Below, piece by piece: positions 25,687 through 33,687 of a stretch of 64,000 nucleotides of DNA. This DNA is from Planctomycetota bacterium (GTDB taxonomy: Bacteria; Planctomycetota; Planctomycetia; Gemmatales; Gemmataceae): contig JAKOSN010000095.1 of NCBI GenBank assembly GCA_029777335.1, positions 1 to 64,000 on the forward strand. Reading direction: 5' to 3'. The position numbers were made by a program, and so were the translations under genes. Each line of letters begins with the position of its first letter. Position 1 is the first letter of the stretch. The notes beneath the pieces were generated by a model. It searched no databases, was not told the DNA's origin, and saw only the letters and a program-made list of their open reading frames with translations.

Positions 25687-26050
25687 GATTGCTTCGCCCT
25701 TCCGTAAGCGAATGCCAGGCAAGAACGGCCAGGCTCTCGTAAAAGCGGATCAGATCTCGGCACACGGAGAAACGCGAGGTGCGCCAGCGGTGAAGGTGAA
25801 GCAGACGTTGCTCGGGGGGCAGACCGTGAAAGCGATGGCGAGTCCGCCAGAGACTGGCCCAGTCAAAAAGCAAGGTGAGTACAAGGAGTGGGAAACGCAA
25901 ATAATCGGGCATCCGCGCGTGCTGCTCCAGCACCAGACGCACCACGGCGTTTGGAGTGGCATCGAGGGCATTCCAGGTGGTGGCACACCGATCGCGTACG
26001 ATCGAGTAACAAAGGGCGGACACGGTCGCCTCAAAGTTTCGCCGCATGCC
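25643..26050 (-). CDS. Small partner protein of the GMC oxidoreductase (unknown family)
   Basis: 135 residues from ATG 26050; the frame is open further upstream but that part is compositionally unlike protein. It is Arg/His/Trp-rich with one hydrophobic helix (YLRFPLLVLTLLFDWASLW). GMC dehydrogenases of bacteria often have a small subunit (gluconate 2-dehydrogenase subunit 3-like) encoded just upstream, and this gene sits in that position with overlapping coding sequence, but I cannot see a Tat signal or a family motif. It is the first gene of the eight-gene operon. Partnership is inferred from position only. Confidence 0.6.
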   Translation of the reverse strand, partial: GMRRNFEATVSALCYSIVRDRCATTWNALDATPNAVVRLVLEQHARMPDYLRFPLLVLTLLFDWASLWRTRHRFHGLPPEQRLLHLHRWRTSRFSVCRDLIRFYESLAVLAWHSLTEGRSNRELHCPSTRRALAG

Positions 26051-26208
26051 TGGCCCACACGTGGAGACTGGGTCTGGACGGTCCGAAGCAGTGCCGCGCT
26101 CCGGGAAACCCCCGTCCCTGACTCGCGAGGGATCCGCTACGATCCCCCGGTGGTGCAGGCGTATCGCAAACCATGGACGATCGGTCAAGAGGACCTTGGC
26201 GAAGGGCT

Positions 26209-26249
26209 CATGACGAGGGCGTGGGAGAGGGGCACGCGCCCTCGTCATG
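26209..26249 (-). terminator. Hairpin terminator
   Basis: A perfect 13-bp inverted repeat (26209-26221 with 26237-26249) lies 15 bases beyond the stop of the unknown gene at 26265-26711, and upstream of the GMC operon, so it probably separates the two units. Confidence 0.7.
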
Positions 26250-26264
26250 GAGATGAACAACGGT

Positions 26265-26711
26265 TTAGCTTTCGTTATCAAACATAAGGACGATCCCGTT
26301 GCGAGCGAGGCGAAGGTGTTTGATAACCTTATCCAGCTTCTCGACATTCAATCCACGGGCGGTGACCAGGCAGTTATCGATCATCTCCTCAAGCCGTTCG
26401 ATGGAGTGAACGGCTTCGCGCGGCTTGGCCGGGGCGGTGCGGACCGGGGGAGTAGTTGCGGCGGCCTGGCCACGGGGTTTGCGACCGCGCTTCTTGGGGG
26501 CGGGTTTTCCCCCGCGCCGTTCCTTGCGCAGATTGCTCTTGATGCTGGCCATCACCTGCTTGACGTTGGTGGGCATCTCCGCGCCGTTGTGATCCTGCTT
26601 CCATTGCTCGATGATCTGCGTGTTTTCCGTCAGATCGAGCCAATCCGGATGCTGGGTGAACAGCTGGCGGAAGTACGCACTCTTGTTTTCTTCCTGACTC
26701 TTTTTCGCCAT
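26265..26711 (-). CDS. Conserved basic protein of unknown function
   Basis: 148 residues from ATG 26711, selected because GAGGG is well placed upstream. The N-terminal 70 residues (KSAYFRQLFTQHPDWLDLTEN and NTQIIEQWKQDH) are helical. The middle (KPAPKKRGRKPRGQAAATTP) is a basic, Pro/Ala-rich linker containing a GRKPRG AT-hook-like core. The C-terminal helix pair is RLEEMIDNCLVTARGLNVEKLDKVIKHLRLARNG. The AT-hook-like stretch suggests nucleic-acid binding, but this is inference from a short motif. I do not recognise the family. Confidence 0.7.
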   Translation of the reverse strand: MAKKSQEENKSAYFRQLFTQHPDWLDLTENTQIIEQWKQDHNGAEMPTNVKQVMASIKSNLRKERRGGKPAPKKRGRKPRGQAAATTPPVRTAPAKPREAVHSIERLEEMIDNCLVTARGLNVEKLDKVIKHLRLARNGIVLMFDNES

Positions 26712-26816
26712 ATGAACCCTCGCATGAATCGCCTCGCGGCATGGTTGTGAACCACTCGCTGGGCTTAGATTGAGCCACGCCACATGTTGTATTGAGGATT
26801 CAAGGGATTGACGATT

Positions 26817-27587
26817 TCAATAGGGAAAGTTTTCATCCATGGGTGAAGCCGCCAGGTCGATCAAGAACTGACTTAAACGCTCGGTGAGCAGAGTCATCAA
26901 ACGCTGTCCCTTTTCGGCTGTGGCGGCGTGAGGATTCCCCAGACCGGTGTTGGTGGTGACCAGATGCCAGGGACGTGTGATCGAGATCCAGCCGCGATTG
27001 ATGGCCTCGAAGCGGGAAGGGCGAGCCGCGCCGGCATCCGCCTGTTCAGGAAACATCAGATCGCGAAAGAATGCCAACCCCAAACTCGATTCCATCTCGT
27101 CGGCGTGTTCGCCCGGTTCCTCAATCAATTGTTTGATGAAATCGGCGCCCATGCGATACCAATCGCAAACACACAGGAACATCCTGGTGCGCGAGTAAAG
27201 CTCGCGCGTTAATGGTTTTAATTCATTGCCGCCGTGCCCGTTGAGCAGCACAAGTTTGCGCAATCCCTGGCGTTCCAGGGAATCGACCAGATCCGTGAGG
27301 AGGGCGAGCAAGGTCGTGGGGTTCACGCTGCAGACCAGCCCCCCGGGCACCTGAAGGTGGTTGGTATTTACGCCAAAGGGGATGGTGGGGAGGAGAAGCA
27401 CTCGGGCCCCAGCGGCGTAGGCTTTTTCACAGGCGCGCTGCCCGAGCACTTCCACTTGAAAGGTGTCGGTGCCATAGGGCATGTGCAAATTGTGCGGCTC
27501 GGTGGCGCCAAAAGGGAGAACGGCGACCTCCCATTTCTCCTGTCGCAAATGGTGTAAATTCTGCTCTGCCAAAATCCAGGGACGCAT
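26817..27587 (-). CDS. Creatininase family protein
   Basis: 256 residues. Family metal-binding motifs are visible: GATEPHNLHMPYGTD near residues 27-41 (Glu and His ligands, Asp in GTD), LLNGHGGNE near 113-121, and GEHADEMESSLGL near 159-171. Creatininase-family enzymes are cytosolic amidohydrolases with two metals; substrates include creatinine and formylated intermediates of riboflavin-type pathways, and the specific substrate here is unknown. The gene follows the Gfo/Idh/MocA gene on the same strand, but a strong hairpin lies between them. Confidence 0.9.
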   Translation of the reverse strand: MRPWILAEQNLHHLRQEKWEVAVLPFGATEPHNLHMPYGTDTFQVEVLGQRACEKAYAAGARVLLLPTIPFGVNTNHLQVPGGLVCSVNPTTLLALLTDLVDSLERQGLRKLVLLNGHGGNELKPLTRELYSRTRMFLCVCDWYRMGADFIKQLIEEPGEHADEMESSLGLAFFRDLMFPEQADAGAARPSRFEAINRGWISITRPWHLVTTNTGLGNPHAATAEKGQRLMTLLTERLSQFLIDLAASPMDENFPY

Positions 27588-27608
27588 GGGAAACGCTCCA
27601 CAAAGGGA

Positions 27609-27666
27609 GAGCGGGGAGGAACCGACGACCGTGTGTTGCCACCGGGTCGCCCATTCCTCCCCGCTC
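27609..27666 (-). terminator. Hairpin terminator with large loop
   Basis: A perfect 13-bp inverted repeat (27609-27621 with 27654-27666) encloses a 32-base loop. It lies between the stop of the Gfo/Idh/MocA gene (27687) and the creatininase-family start (27587). Confidence 0.6.
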
Positions 27667-27686
27667 CGGGGTGATCCACCCGTGAA

Positions 27687-29243
27687 TTAGCCTTCGGACC
27701 GACGACTGCTGCTGGCGCTGTCGGCAGGATCCTTCCCATTGACCCACGGCCCAGCGAGCTTCATGTAGTCGGGCGGGGTGAGGGTGCTGCCCTTGTCGCC
27801 GCCTTGCCAGCCGATGATCTGGTTGGGCTTGCCGCGCTTCTTGCTGCGCTTCTCCCAGCGAGTGGCCCAGCTGGCGTTCGCCTCGGTGGGCTTGCGTTGC
27901 TCCTTGTCCCAGAAGAGGGCCTTGCCTTCGCGGTAGCTCTTCACCCCCATCGCCACGGTGGTGAAGGCAGCGGCGCCCAGTTCCGGAGTGCTGAGGGTGC
28001 CGCGATTCTTGTCGCGCACGCAGCGGAGATGATTTTCCCACAGTGCGTAGGTGTCATCTCCCTTGAGCCCGCCCGGGACGAACTCGCCTTCCTTGGCCGC
28101 CTGGCCCGACGGACCGCGCGGCGCATCGGCGATGTTCTGGGGAAGAATCGAGTAGCCGAAGCCCTTGTCCTTCTTGTTGTCAAAGACCAGGGTGCCCAGG
28201 TGGCCGCGGATGCACTCCTCGATGCGGTGATCGTTGCACATCGTGGCAGTGATCAGCACCTGGCAGCCCTCATCGTAGTCCGCGACGATGGCGGCCACAT
28301 CCGGCACATCGCGTTCATCGTATTCCAGGTAGATCCCGCCACCGCCCACCACGCGGGCCGGATAGCGGACACCCATGGCAGCGATCAGGTGTGTCGTCTG
28401 ATGCACGAAGAGGTCGGTGAACATTCCACCGCCAAAGGGCCAGTAGCAGCGCCACTGCCCGAAGACAGCCCGATCAAAAGGCATCTCCTTCGGAGTGGGC
28501 CCGAGCTTGACTCCATCGACATCGAAGGCATATCCCAGGAACATGTCCCAGTCGATCGTTTTGGGATTCATATCCCGGGAGAGCTTGTAATAACGCCACT
28601 GACCGACGGACGAGTTGCGATAGTAGCTCGTCTGTCCCTGCATGATGTGGCCGAGGGCGCCGGACCGAATGAGCTCATTGGCCTTGTGCCAGGTGGGATC
28701 CGCCATCGACTGGACCCCCACGGTCATGACGCGGTTGTACTTCTGGGCCGCGGTGACCACGGCCTGCGCTTCCTCGATGGTGCGCGTCATGGGCTTTTCG
28801 CAGTAGACGTCCTTACCGGCCTGCATGGCGTCGATGGACATGCGCGCATGCCAGTGATCCGGGGTGGCGATGCAGCAAACGTCGACATCCTTGAGTTCGA
28901 GAATTTTGCGGTAATCCTTGCTGACGTGCTTGCCGTCGTCCTTGATGCCGCACCGTTCCGCCGAGGGATACAACCCACGCCCCTTGCCCTTGCCCAGCGT
29001 CTTGTCGCCGTCCCAGACGTCGCAGCAGGCGACGGGCATCACATCCTTCTTTTCCTTCTGCATTCTGAGGATGACGTCGATGTGCTGCTGGCAGCGCCCG
29101 CCAACTCCAAGGAATGCCACGTTGATGCGCTCATTGGCGCCATAGACCCGGCTGGCGCTGGCAGCGCTGAGCGACAGAGCGGTGCCCGCCACGGCGGTCG
29201 TCTTCAGAAAGTCTCGCCGATCCACGTTTTTCCGGCTCATCAC
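27687..29243 (-). CDS. Tat-exported Gfo/Idh/MocA family oxidoreductase, copy 1
   Basis: 518 residues. A twin-arginine signal (NVDRRDFLKTTAVAG) begins the protein, then the Rossmann motif INVAFLGVGGRCQQH. The conserved catalytic region EKPMTRTIEEAQAVV and the family C-terminal sheet follow, with the long planctomycete-type insertions. These enzymes perform NAD(P)-dependent redox steps on sugars or inositols; the exported forms may retain a tightly bound cofactor, as in glucose-fructose oxidoreductase. The gene is divergent from the beta-propeller lipoprotein. Its substrate cannot be predicted. Confidence 0.92.
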   Translation of the reverse strand: MMSRKNVDRRDFLKTTAVAGTALSLSAASASRVYGANERINVAFLGVGGRCQQHIDVILRMQKEKKDVMPVACCDVWDGDKTLGKGKGRGLYPSAERCGIKDDGKHVSKDYRKILELKDVDVCCIATPDHWHARMSIDAMQAGKDVYCEKPMTRTIEEAQAVVTAAQKYNRVMTVGVQSMADPTWHKANELIRSGALGHIMQGQTSYYRNSSVGQWRYYKLSRDMNPKTIDWDMFLGYAFDVDGVKLGPTPKEMPFDRAVFGQWRCYWPFGGGMFTDLFVHQTTHLIAAMGVRYPARVVGGGGIYLEYDERDVPDVAAIVADYDEGCQVLITATMCNDHRIEECIRGHLGTLVFDNKKDKGFGYSILPQNIADAPRGPSGQAAKEGEFVPGGLKGDDTYALWENHLRCVRDKNRGTLSTPELGAAAFTTVAMGVKSYREGKALFWDKEQRKPTEANASWATRWEKRSKKRGKPNQIIGWQGGDKGSTLTPPDYMKLAGPWVNGKDPADSASSSRRSEG

Positions 29244-29428
29244 AAACGTCCTCCGACAGGATGGTTGCTTCTCCCGAGGTGGGTTGAAGGCTTACGGTAG
29301 CAGATACCCCGTGGCTTCGCCACTGGCTGCTGAAAAAAGTTCTTCTCTTCCTGCTTTCTTACGCAGGACTCTTTCGATTAGACTGAGCCAGAGGCCAGTT
29401 TTGTTTCTCCTGGCAGGGTGAGGCGACG

Positions 29429-30781
29429 ATGATGCGGATTTTCCTGTTCTCCTGCTGCGTGCTCGTTGTGGGCTGCTCAGGCACGTTCACCTCTTCAGCC
29501 CGGGAAGAGAGCCAGCAGAACGAAGGAAGCGATTGGGCAGGATTCCTCGGACCCAACGGCGACAGCACCTCTCCCGAGAAGGGCATTGTGTCCCCCTGGC
29601 CCAGGACGGGTTTGCGCATCGTGTGGGAAAAGAAAGTCGGCGAGGGATATGGCATGCCCTCAATCAGCAAGGGCAAGCTGTATCAATTCGACCGGCACGA
29701 CAATACCGCTCGGGTGACATGTATGGATCCACGCACCGGAGCGGAACAGTGGAAATTCGAGTATCCCACCGAATACCGCGACAAGTATGGCTACAGCGGG
29801 GGGCCGCGGTGCTGTCCCGTGGTCGACGACGGACGCGTCTATGTCTTCGGTTCCGAAGGGATGCTCCACTGCCTGGACGCCAGCAGCGGAAAGTTGATCT
29901 GGAAGCACGATACGCAGGCTGAGTATGGCGTGGTGCAGAATTTCTTTGGCGTGGGGAGTGCGCCGTTGATCGAGGGCGATCTCCTGATCGCTCAGATTGG
30001 CGGGAGCCCCAAGGGAAGCGAGATGGCTCCCTTCGACGAGGTCAAAGGCAACGGTACTGGGGTGGTCGCGTTTGACAAAAAAACGGGGAAGGAAAAATGG
30101 CGAGCCAGCGACGAACTGGCCAGTTATGCGGCGCCCCGCCTTGCCACCATCGATAAACGGCGCTGGTGTTTCGTTTTCGCGCGGGGAGGGCTCGTCGCCC
30201 TCGAACCCGCCTCGGGGAAGGTGGATTTTCACCTCCCCTGGCGGGCCAAGGCTTTTGAGAGTGTAAATGCCTCCACCCCGGTAATCATCAACAACCAGGT
30301 TTTTTTGTCAGAAACCTACGGACCGGGGAGCATCCTGCTCAAGGTGAAACCAGGCGGCCATGAGGTGGTGTGGGACGATGCGAAAAAAGGGCGCAACAAA
30401 AGCATGCAGTGTCACTGGATGACCCCCATTTATCACGAAGGCTATCTCTACGGCTGCAGTGGGCGCCACGATTCCAACGCCGAACTCCGGTGCATCGAGT
30501 TGGCGACGGGGAAGGTAATGTGGAGCGAACCGAACCTCACCCGCACCTCGTTGCTGATGGTCGATGGACACTTTATTTGCCTGGCAGAAGATGGCGTGCT
30601 GCGGTTGCTCAAGGTGAATCCCAACAAATACGAGGAGGTCTCGAAAACGGAATTACGCGATCGCAAGGGGGAACCGCTCCTGGAATACCCCTGCTGGGCA
30701 GCCCCGATTCTGTCGCATGGCCTGCTGTATCTGCGCGGAAAGGATCGACTGGTTTGTGTCGAATTGATTCCTTCCAGGTGA
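29429..30781 (+). CDS. PQQ-type beta-propeller lipoprotein
   Basis: 450 residues. The N-terminus has a lipobox VVGCSG (Cys about residue 16), so the protein is likely anchored as a lipoprotein. Repeated blades of the PQQ/pyrrolo-quinoline-like type are present: VTCMDPRTGAEQWKFEY, LHCLDASSGKLIWKHD, VVAFDKKTGKEKWRAS and LRCIELATGKVMWSE. Many planctomycete members lack bound PQQ and are thought to be scaffolds, so catalytic activity is unclear. It is not part of an obvious operon. The next gene, ptsI, is 111 bases downstream with its own -10-like box between. Confidence 0.9.
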   Translation: MMRIFLFSCCVLVVGCSGTFTSSAREESQQNEGSDWAGFLGPNGDSTSPEKGIVSPWPRTGLRIVWEKKVGEGYGMPSISKGKLYQFDRHDNTARVTCMDPRTGAEQWKFEYPTEYRDKYGYSGGPRCCPVVDDGRVYVFGSEGMLHCLDASSGKLIWKHDTQAEYGVVQNFFGVGSAPLIEGDLLIAQIGGSPKGSEMAPFDEVKGNGTGVVAFDKKTGKEKWRASDELASYAAPRLATIDKRRWCFVFARGGLVALEPASGKVDFHLPWRAKAFESVNASTPVIINNQVFLSETYGPGSILLKVKPGGHEVVWDDAKKGRNKSMQCHWMTPIYHEGYLYGCSGRHDSNAELRCIELATGKVMWSEPNLTRTSLLMVDGHFICLAEDGVLRLLKVNPNKYEEVSKTELRDRKGEPLLEYPCWAAPILSHGLLYLRGKDRLVCVELIPSR

Positions 30782-30838
30782 GCACAAGGCTCGAGCGGTA
30801 ACTATCATGCCGATCTCGCCTTTGGCGGCAGATCGGGC

Positions 30839-30844
30839 TATAAT
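30839..30844 (+). promoter_or_regulatory. Candidate -10 box of ptsI
   Basis: A perfect TATAAT lies 48 bases before the ptsI start. No good -35 is seen at the matching distance, so this is a partial promoter call. Confidence 0.45.
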
Positions 30845-30892
30845 GAGAAAACCAATCGTTGCCCCGGAACGGAGTGAGCCTGTTCCATACGC

Positions 30893-32635
30893 ATGGAAAT
30901 TAAACGCGGCATCGCTGTCTCTCCCGGCGTCGCCATCGGGTCCGCTCTGGTTCTTGATACCGAGTGGTTCCGGATTCCTCGGCGATCCATCCCTCCTGAG
31001 TTACGACTCGCGGAGATGGCGCGGCTGCGCGAAGGGTTGGCGCAGGCTGCCAACGAAGCGCGGGCTCATCAGGCGACCATCACCGCTCAACTTGGGGGAC
31101 AGTATGGCGCCATTTTCGGTGCGCACGCCTTGTTGCTCGAAGACCCGGCGTTGTCCCGAGAGGTCGAAGCGCTGATCCACAACGAGGGATTCTCGGCCGA
31201 GTATGCCTTCAGCCGGGTCATGCGGCGCTATGCCAAGACTCTGCAAAGTATTGAAGGCGGACATTTTGCCACGCGCGTGGCGGATCTCTTCGATATCGAA
31301 AAGCGCGTTCTGGGGAATCTCCTGGGACAGCGGCGCGAGCAACTCAAGGACCTGCACGACTCGGTCGTCGTGCTGGCCCACGATCTCACCCCCAGTGAAA
31401 CCGCCTCGCTCGATACCCGGCACGTGCTGGGATTCGCTACTGAGGCAGGGGGGCGCGCCAGCCATACTGCCATTGTTGCCGGAGTGTTGCGAATCCCAGC
31501 GGTCGTGGGGCTGGGCGAGTTTATCATGGACGTCAGCGGCGGCGATCAGGTCATCATCGATGGGAATCGCGGGTTGCTCATCATCGATCCGGATGAGGAA
31601 ACCCTTGAACAGTATCAACACCTGCTGAACACGTATCGCAGCTTTGAACATGGACTGGAGGAACTGCGCGACAAACCAGCGACCACGCGCGATGGGGTTC
31701 GCGTTTCCTTGCTGGGAAACATTGAATTCCCCGAGGAGAGCGATCATTGCGTGCAGAGCGGAGCGGATGGGGTCGGGTTGTATCGGACGGAGTTTCTCTA
31801 CCTGGATCGCAAGGCCGACCCGACGGAAGCGGAACATCTCGACGCCTATCTGACGGTGCTGAAAAAACTGGGTAATCGGCCCGTGGTGATTCGCACGCTC
31901 GATCTGGGGGCGGATAAGTTCCATTCGACCGAGCCGATCCATGGCGAACGCAATCCCTTTCTTGGGTTGCGCAGTGTGCGCCTGTGCTTGCAGAATTTGA
32001 CCTTGTTCAAAACGCAAATGCGTGCGATCCTGAGAGCCAGTGCTCACGGTGAGGTGCGCATCCTGTTTCCCATGGTCAGCACCTTGCTCGAGCTGCGGCA
32101 ATGCAAGATGATCCTGGCGGAGGTCAAGGAAGATCTGGAAGAGGAGGGAATCCCCTTCGACCGACGCATCCCGATCGGGACCATGATCGAGGTGCCTTCG
32201 GCAGCCATCATGAGTGATTTGCTGGCGCGCGAGGTGGATTTCTTTTCCATTGGCACCAATGATCTGGTTCAATATACTTTGGCGGCGGATCGCAACAACG
32301 AGGCGGTCGCTTCTCTCTACAGTCCCGGCGACCCCGCTGTGTTACGCCTGATCGCCCAGGTGTTTCAGGCGGGCCGGAAGTACGGCATCAATGTGAATGT
32401 CTGTGGTGAGATGAGCGGAGAGCCGATGTATGCCCTACTCCTCCTGGGGATGGGGCTCCGTCATCTGAGCGTGACCCCGAGGAGCATCCCGGAAATCAAG
32501 CAAGTGATCCGCTCCGTCAAGATTAGCGAAGCCGAACAAATCGCCCAGGAAGTGATGTGCCTGTACACGGCACGCGATGTGAATAACTATTTGCGGGAAC
32601 AAACACGTCGGGTGATGCCTGATGTGATGAGTTGA
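30893..32635 (+). CDS. ptsI: Phosphoenolpyruvate-protein phosphotransferase (PTS enzyme I)
   Basis: 580 residues, normal for EI. EI takes phosphate from PEP and passes it to HPr. The phospho-histidine lies at H191 in GGRASHTAIVA, and the PEP-binding site includes GVGLYRTEFLY, the acidic/Arg segment MIEVPSAA, GTNDLVQYTLAADR and C504 in NVCGEMSG. The N-terminal HPr-binding helices are present. No HPr or EII gene is next to it, so it may serve a regulatory or cross-locus system, as in other planctomycetes where complete sugar PTS are rare. ATG 30893 follows GAGTGAG/CATACGC without a strong ribosome-binding site. Confidence 0.95.
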   Translation: MEIKRGIAVSPGVAIGSALVLDTEWFRIPRRSIPPELRLAEMARLREGLAQAANEARAHQATITAQLGGQYGAIFGAHALLLEDPALSREVEALIHNEGFSAEYAFSRVMRRYAKTLQSIEGGHFATRVADLFDIEKRVLGNLLGQRREQLKDLHDSVVVLAHDLTPSETASLDTRHVLGFATEAGGRASHTAIVAGVLRIPAVVGLGEFIMDVSGGDQVIIDGNRGLLIIDPDEETLEQYQHLLNTYRSFEHGLEELRDKPATTRDGVRVSLLGNIEFPEESDHCVQSGADGVGLYRTEFLYLDRKADPTEAEHLDAYLTVLKKLGNRPVVIRTLDLGADKFHSTEPIHGERNPFLGLRSVRLCLQNLTLFKTQMRAILRASAHGEVRILFPMVSTLLELRQCKMILAEVKEDLEEEGIPFDRRIPIGTMIEVPSAAIMSDLLAREVDFFSIGTNDLVQYTLAADRNNEAVASLYSPGDPAVLRLIAQVFQAGRKYGINVNVCGEMSGEPMYALLLLGMGLRHLSVTPRSIPEIKQVIRSVKISEAEQIAQEVMCLYTARDVNNYLREQTRRVMPDVMS

Positions 32636-32695
32636 ACCGAAACCCTCGCCGAGTCCAGCGGATGCCCCGAAGGCGATCTCGCTGGCTCACGATTT

Positions 32696-32718
32696 CTCTT
32701 CCAGCGCATCTGGAAGAG
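32696..32718 (+). terminator. Hairpin after ptsI
   Basis: A 9-bp stem CTCTTCCAG/CTGGAAGAG with loop CGCAT lies about 60 bases after the ptsI stop. It is not followed by a T run, so termination is only likely. Confidence 0.45.
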
Positions 32719-32874
32719 TCCGCTCTTCGAGCTTGCTCGCTGTGCACTGGTTCACTCCCCGCCAACCTCCAGGGATCTTTTCCCTCGGGCGCGCGCGAAG
32801 TGTGAGTGTTTCGCTCCCCCCTTCGTGAGCTTCCCGAGTGAACGGTTTCCCCTCGTCGTGGGAAGAAACCGCGC

Positions 32875-33687
32875 ATGGCGGATGCGACCCAATTCGATCC
32901 TCCCCCGTCGGCAATCACGGCGCCTTCTCCCGCGCAAGACAAGGTTCGCCTGCGCTTTCGCAAAAGCGGAGATCTCCGCTGGTTGAGTCATCACGATTTG
33001 CTGCGCTGTTTTGAACGCATGCTTCGTCGGGCCAATCTTCCCGTTCATCAGACTCGTGGCTTTCATCCCCATCCGCGCCTGGTGTTCGCCCTGTCACTCC
33101 CGCTGGGCGTGGTCGGGTGCGAGGAAGTCGCCGAACTGGAGATGGACGAACGTCTGCCCCCCGAGGAGATTGCTCACCGCCTGAACGCCCAGACCCCTCC
33201 AGGGCTGGAGATTCTCTCCGTGGCGCCGGTGCCGCGCAAGGCCAGCGCCCAGGTCCGCTCCCTGAGTTATCGTCTCTCGGTTCCTGCCGAGCGATGCCCC
33301 GCGCTGCAGGAACGTCTTCGTGAAGTGCTGGCGGCCACCGAGATTCTGGTTGGCCGGGGTGAACCATCTCGGGGACAGATCCCCCTGATGACCGCCGAAA
33401 GCGAACCCCGTTGCGCAGCCAGCACGATCAATGTGCGTCCCTTTGTGCGTCATCTGTCGCTGCAAGAGGGCGCACTGCACATCGATCTCTGGTTAACCCC
33501 CAGCGGAACCGCGCGCCCCATGGAGATCCTCGCCGTCCTGGGGGTAACCGATCTGCTCGAAGCCGGCGCCGTTTTGGAACGAGTCCGGCTGGAACTCCAC
33601 GATGAATGCCCGTCCCACGCTGAGGCCCATTGCAGAGAAGCCGAGGCGCCGGGCGCGGCCAGTCCACCAACACGGAATCACGCATGA
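32875..33687 (+). CDS. DUF2344 / TIGR03936 family protein
   Basis: 270 residues. The recognised core is KVRLRFRKSGDLRWLSHHDL followed by LRRANLPVHQTRGFHPHPRL and LGVVGCEEVAELEM. This family is commonly fused to a radical SAM domain or encoded beside it, and is often located upstream of RNase E/G, as here. Its exact role is unresolved; an RNA or tRNA modification link has been proposed from context. The stop codon overlaps the next gene's start by ATGA, so expression is coupled with RNase E/G. No radical SAM partner is seen in the window. Confidence 0.88.
   Translation: MADATQFDPPPSAITAPSPAQDKVRLRFRKSGDLRWLSHHDLLRCFERMLRRANLPVHQTRGFHPHPRLVFALSLPLGVVGCEEVAELEMDERLPPEEIAHRLNAQTPPGLEILSVAPVPRKASAQVRSLSYRLSVPAERCPALQERLREVLAATEILVGRGEPSRGQIPLMTAESEPRCAASTINVRPFVRHLSLQEGALHIDLWLTPSGTARPMEILAVLGVTDLLEAGAVLERVRLELHDECPSHAEAHCREAEAPGAASPPTRNHA

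Noticed and set aside
27804-29300. 498-codon plus-strand reading frame
   Set aside because: Antisense to the first Gfo/Idh/MocA gene, which has clear family motifs; the antisense translation has none.
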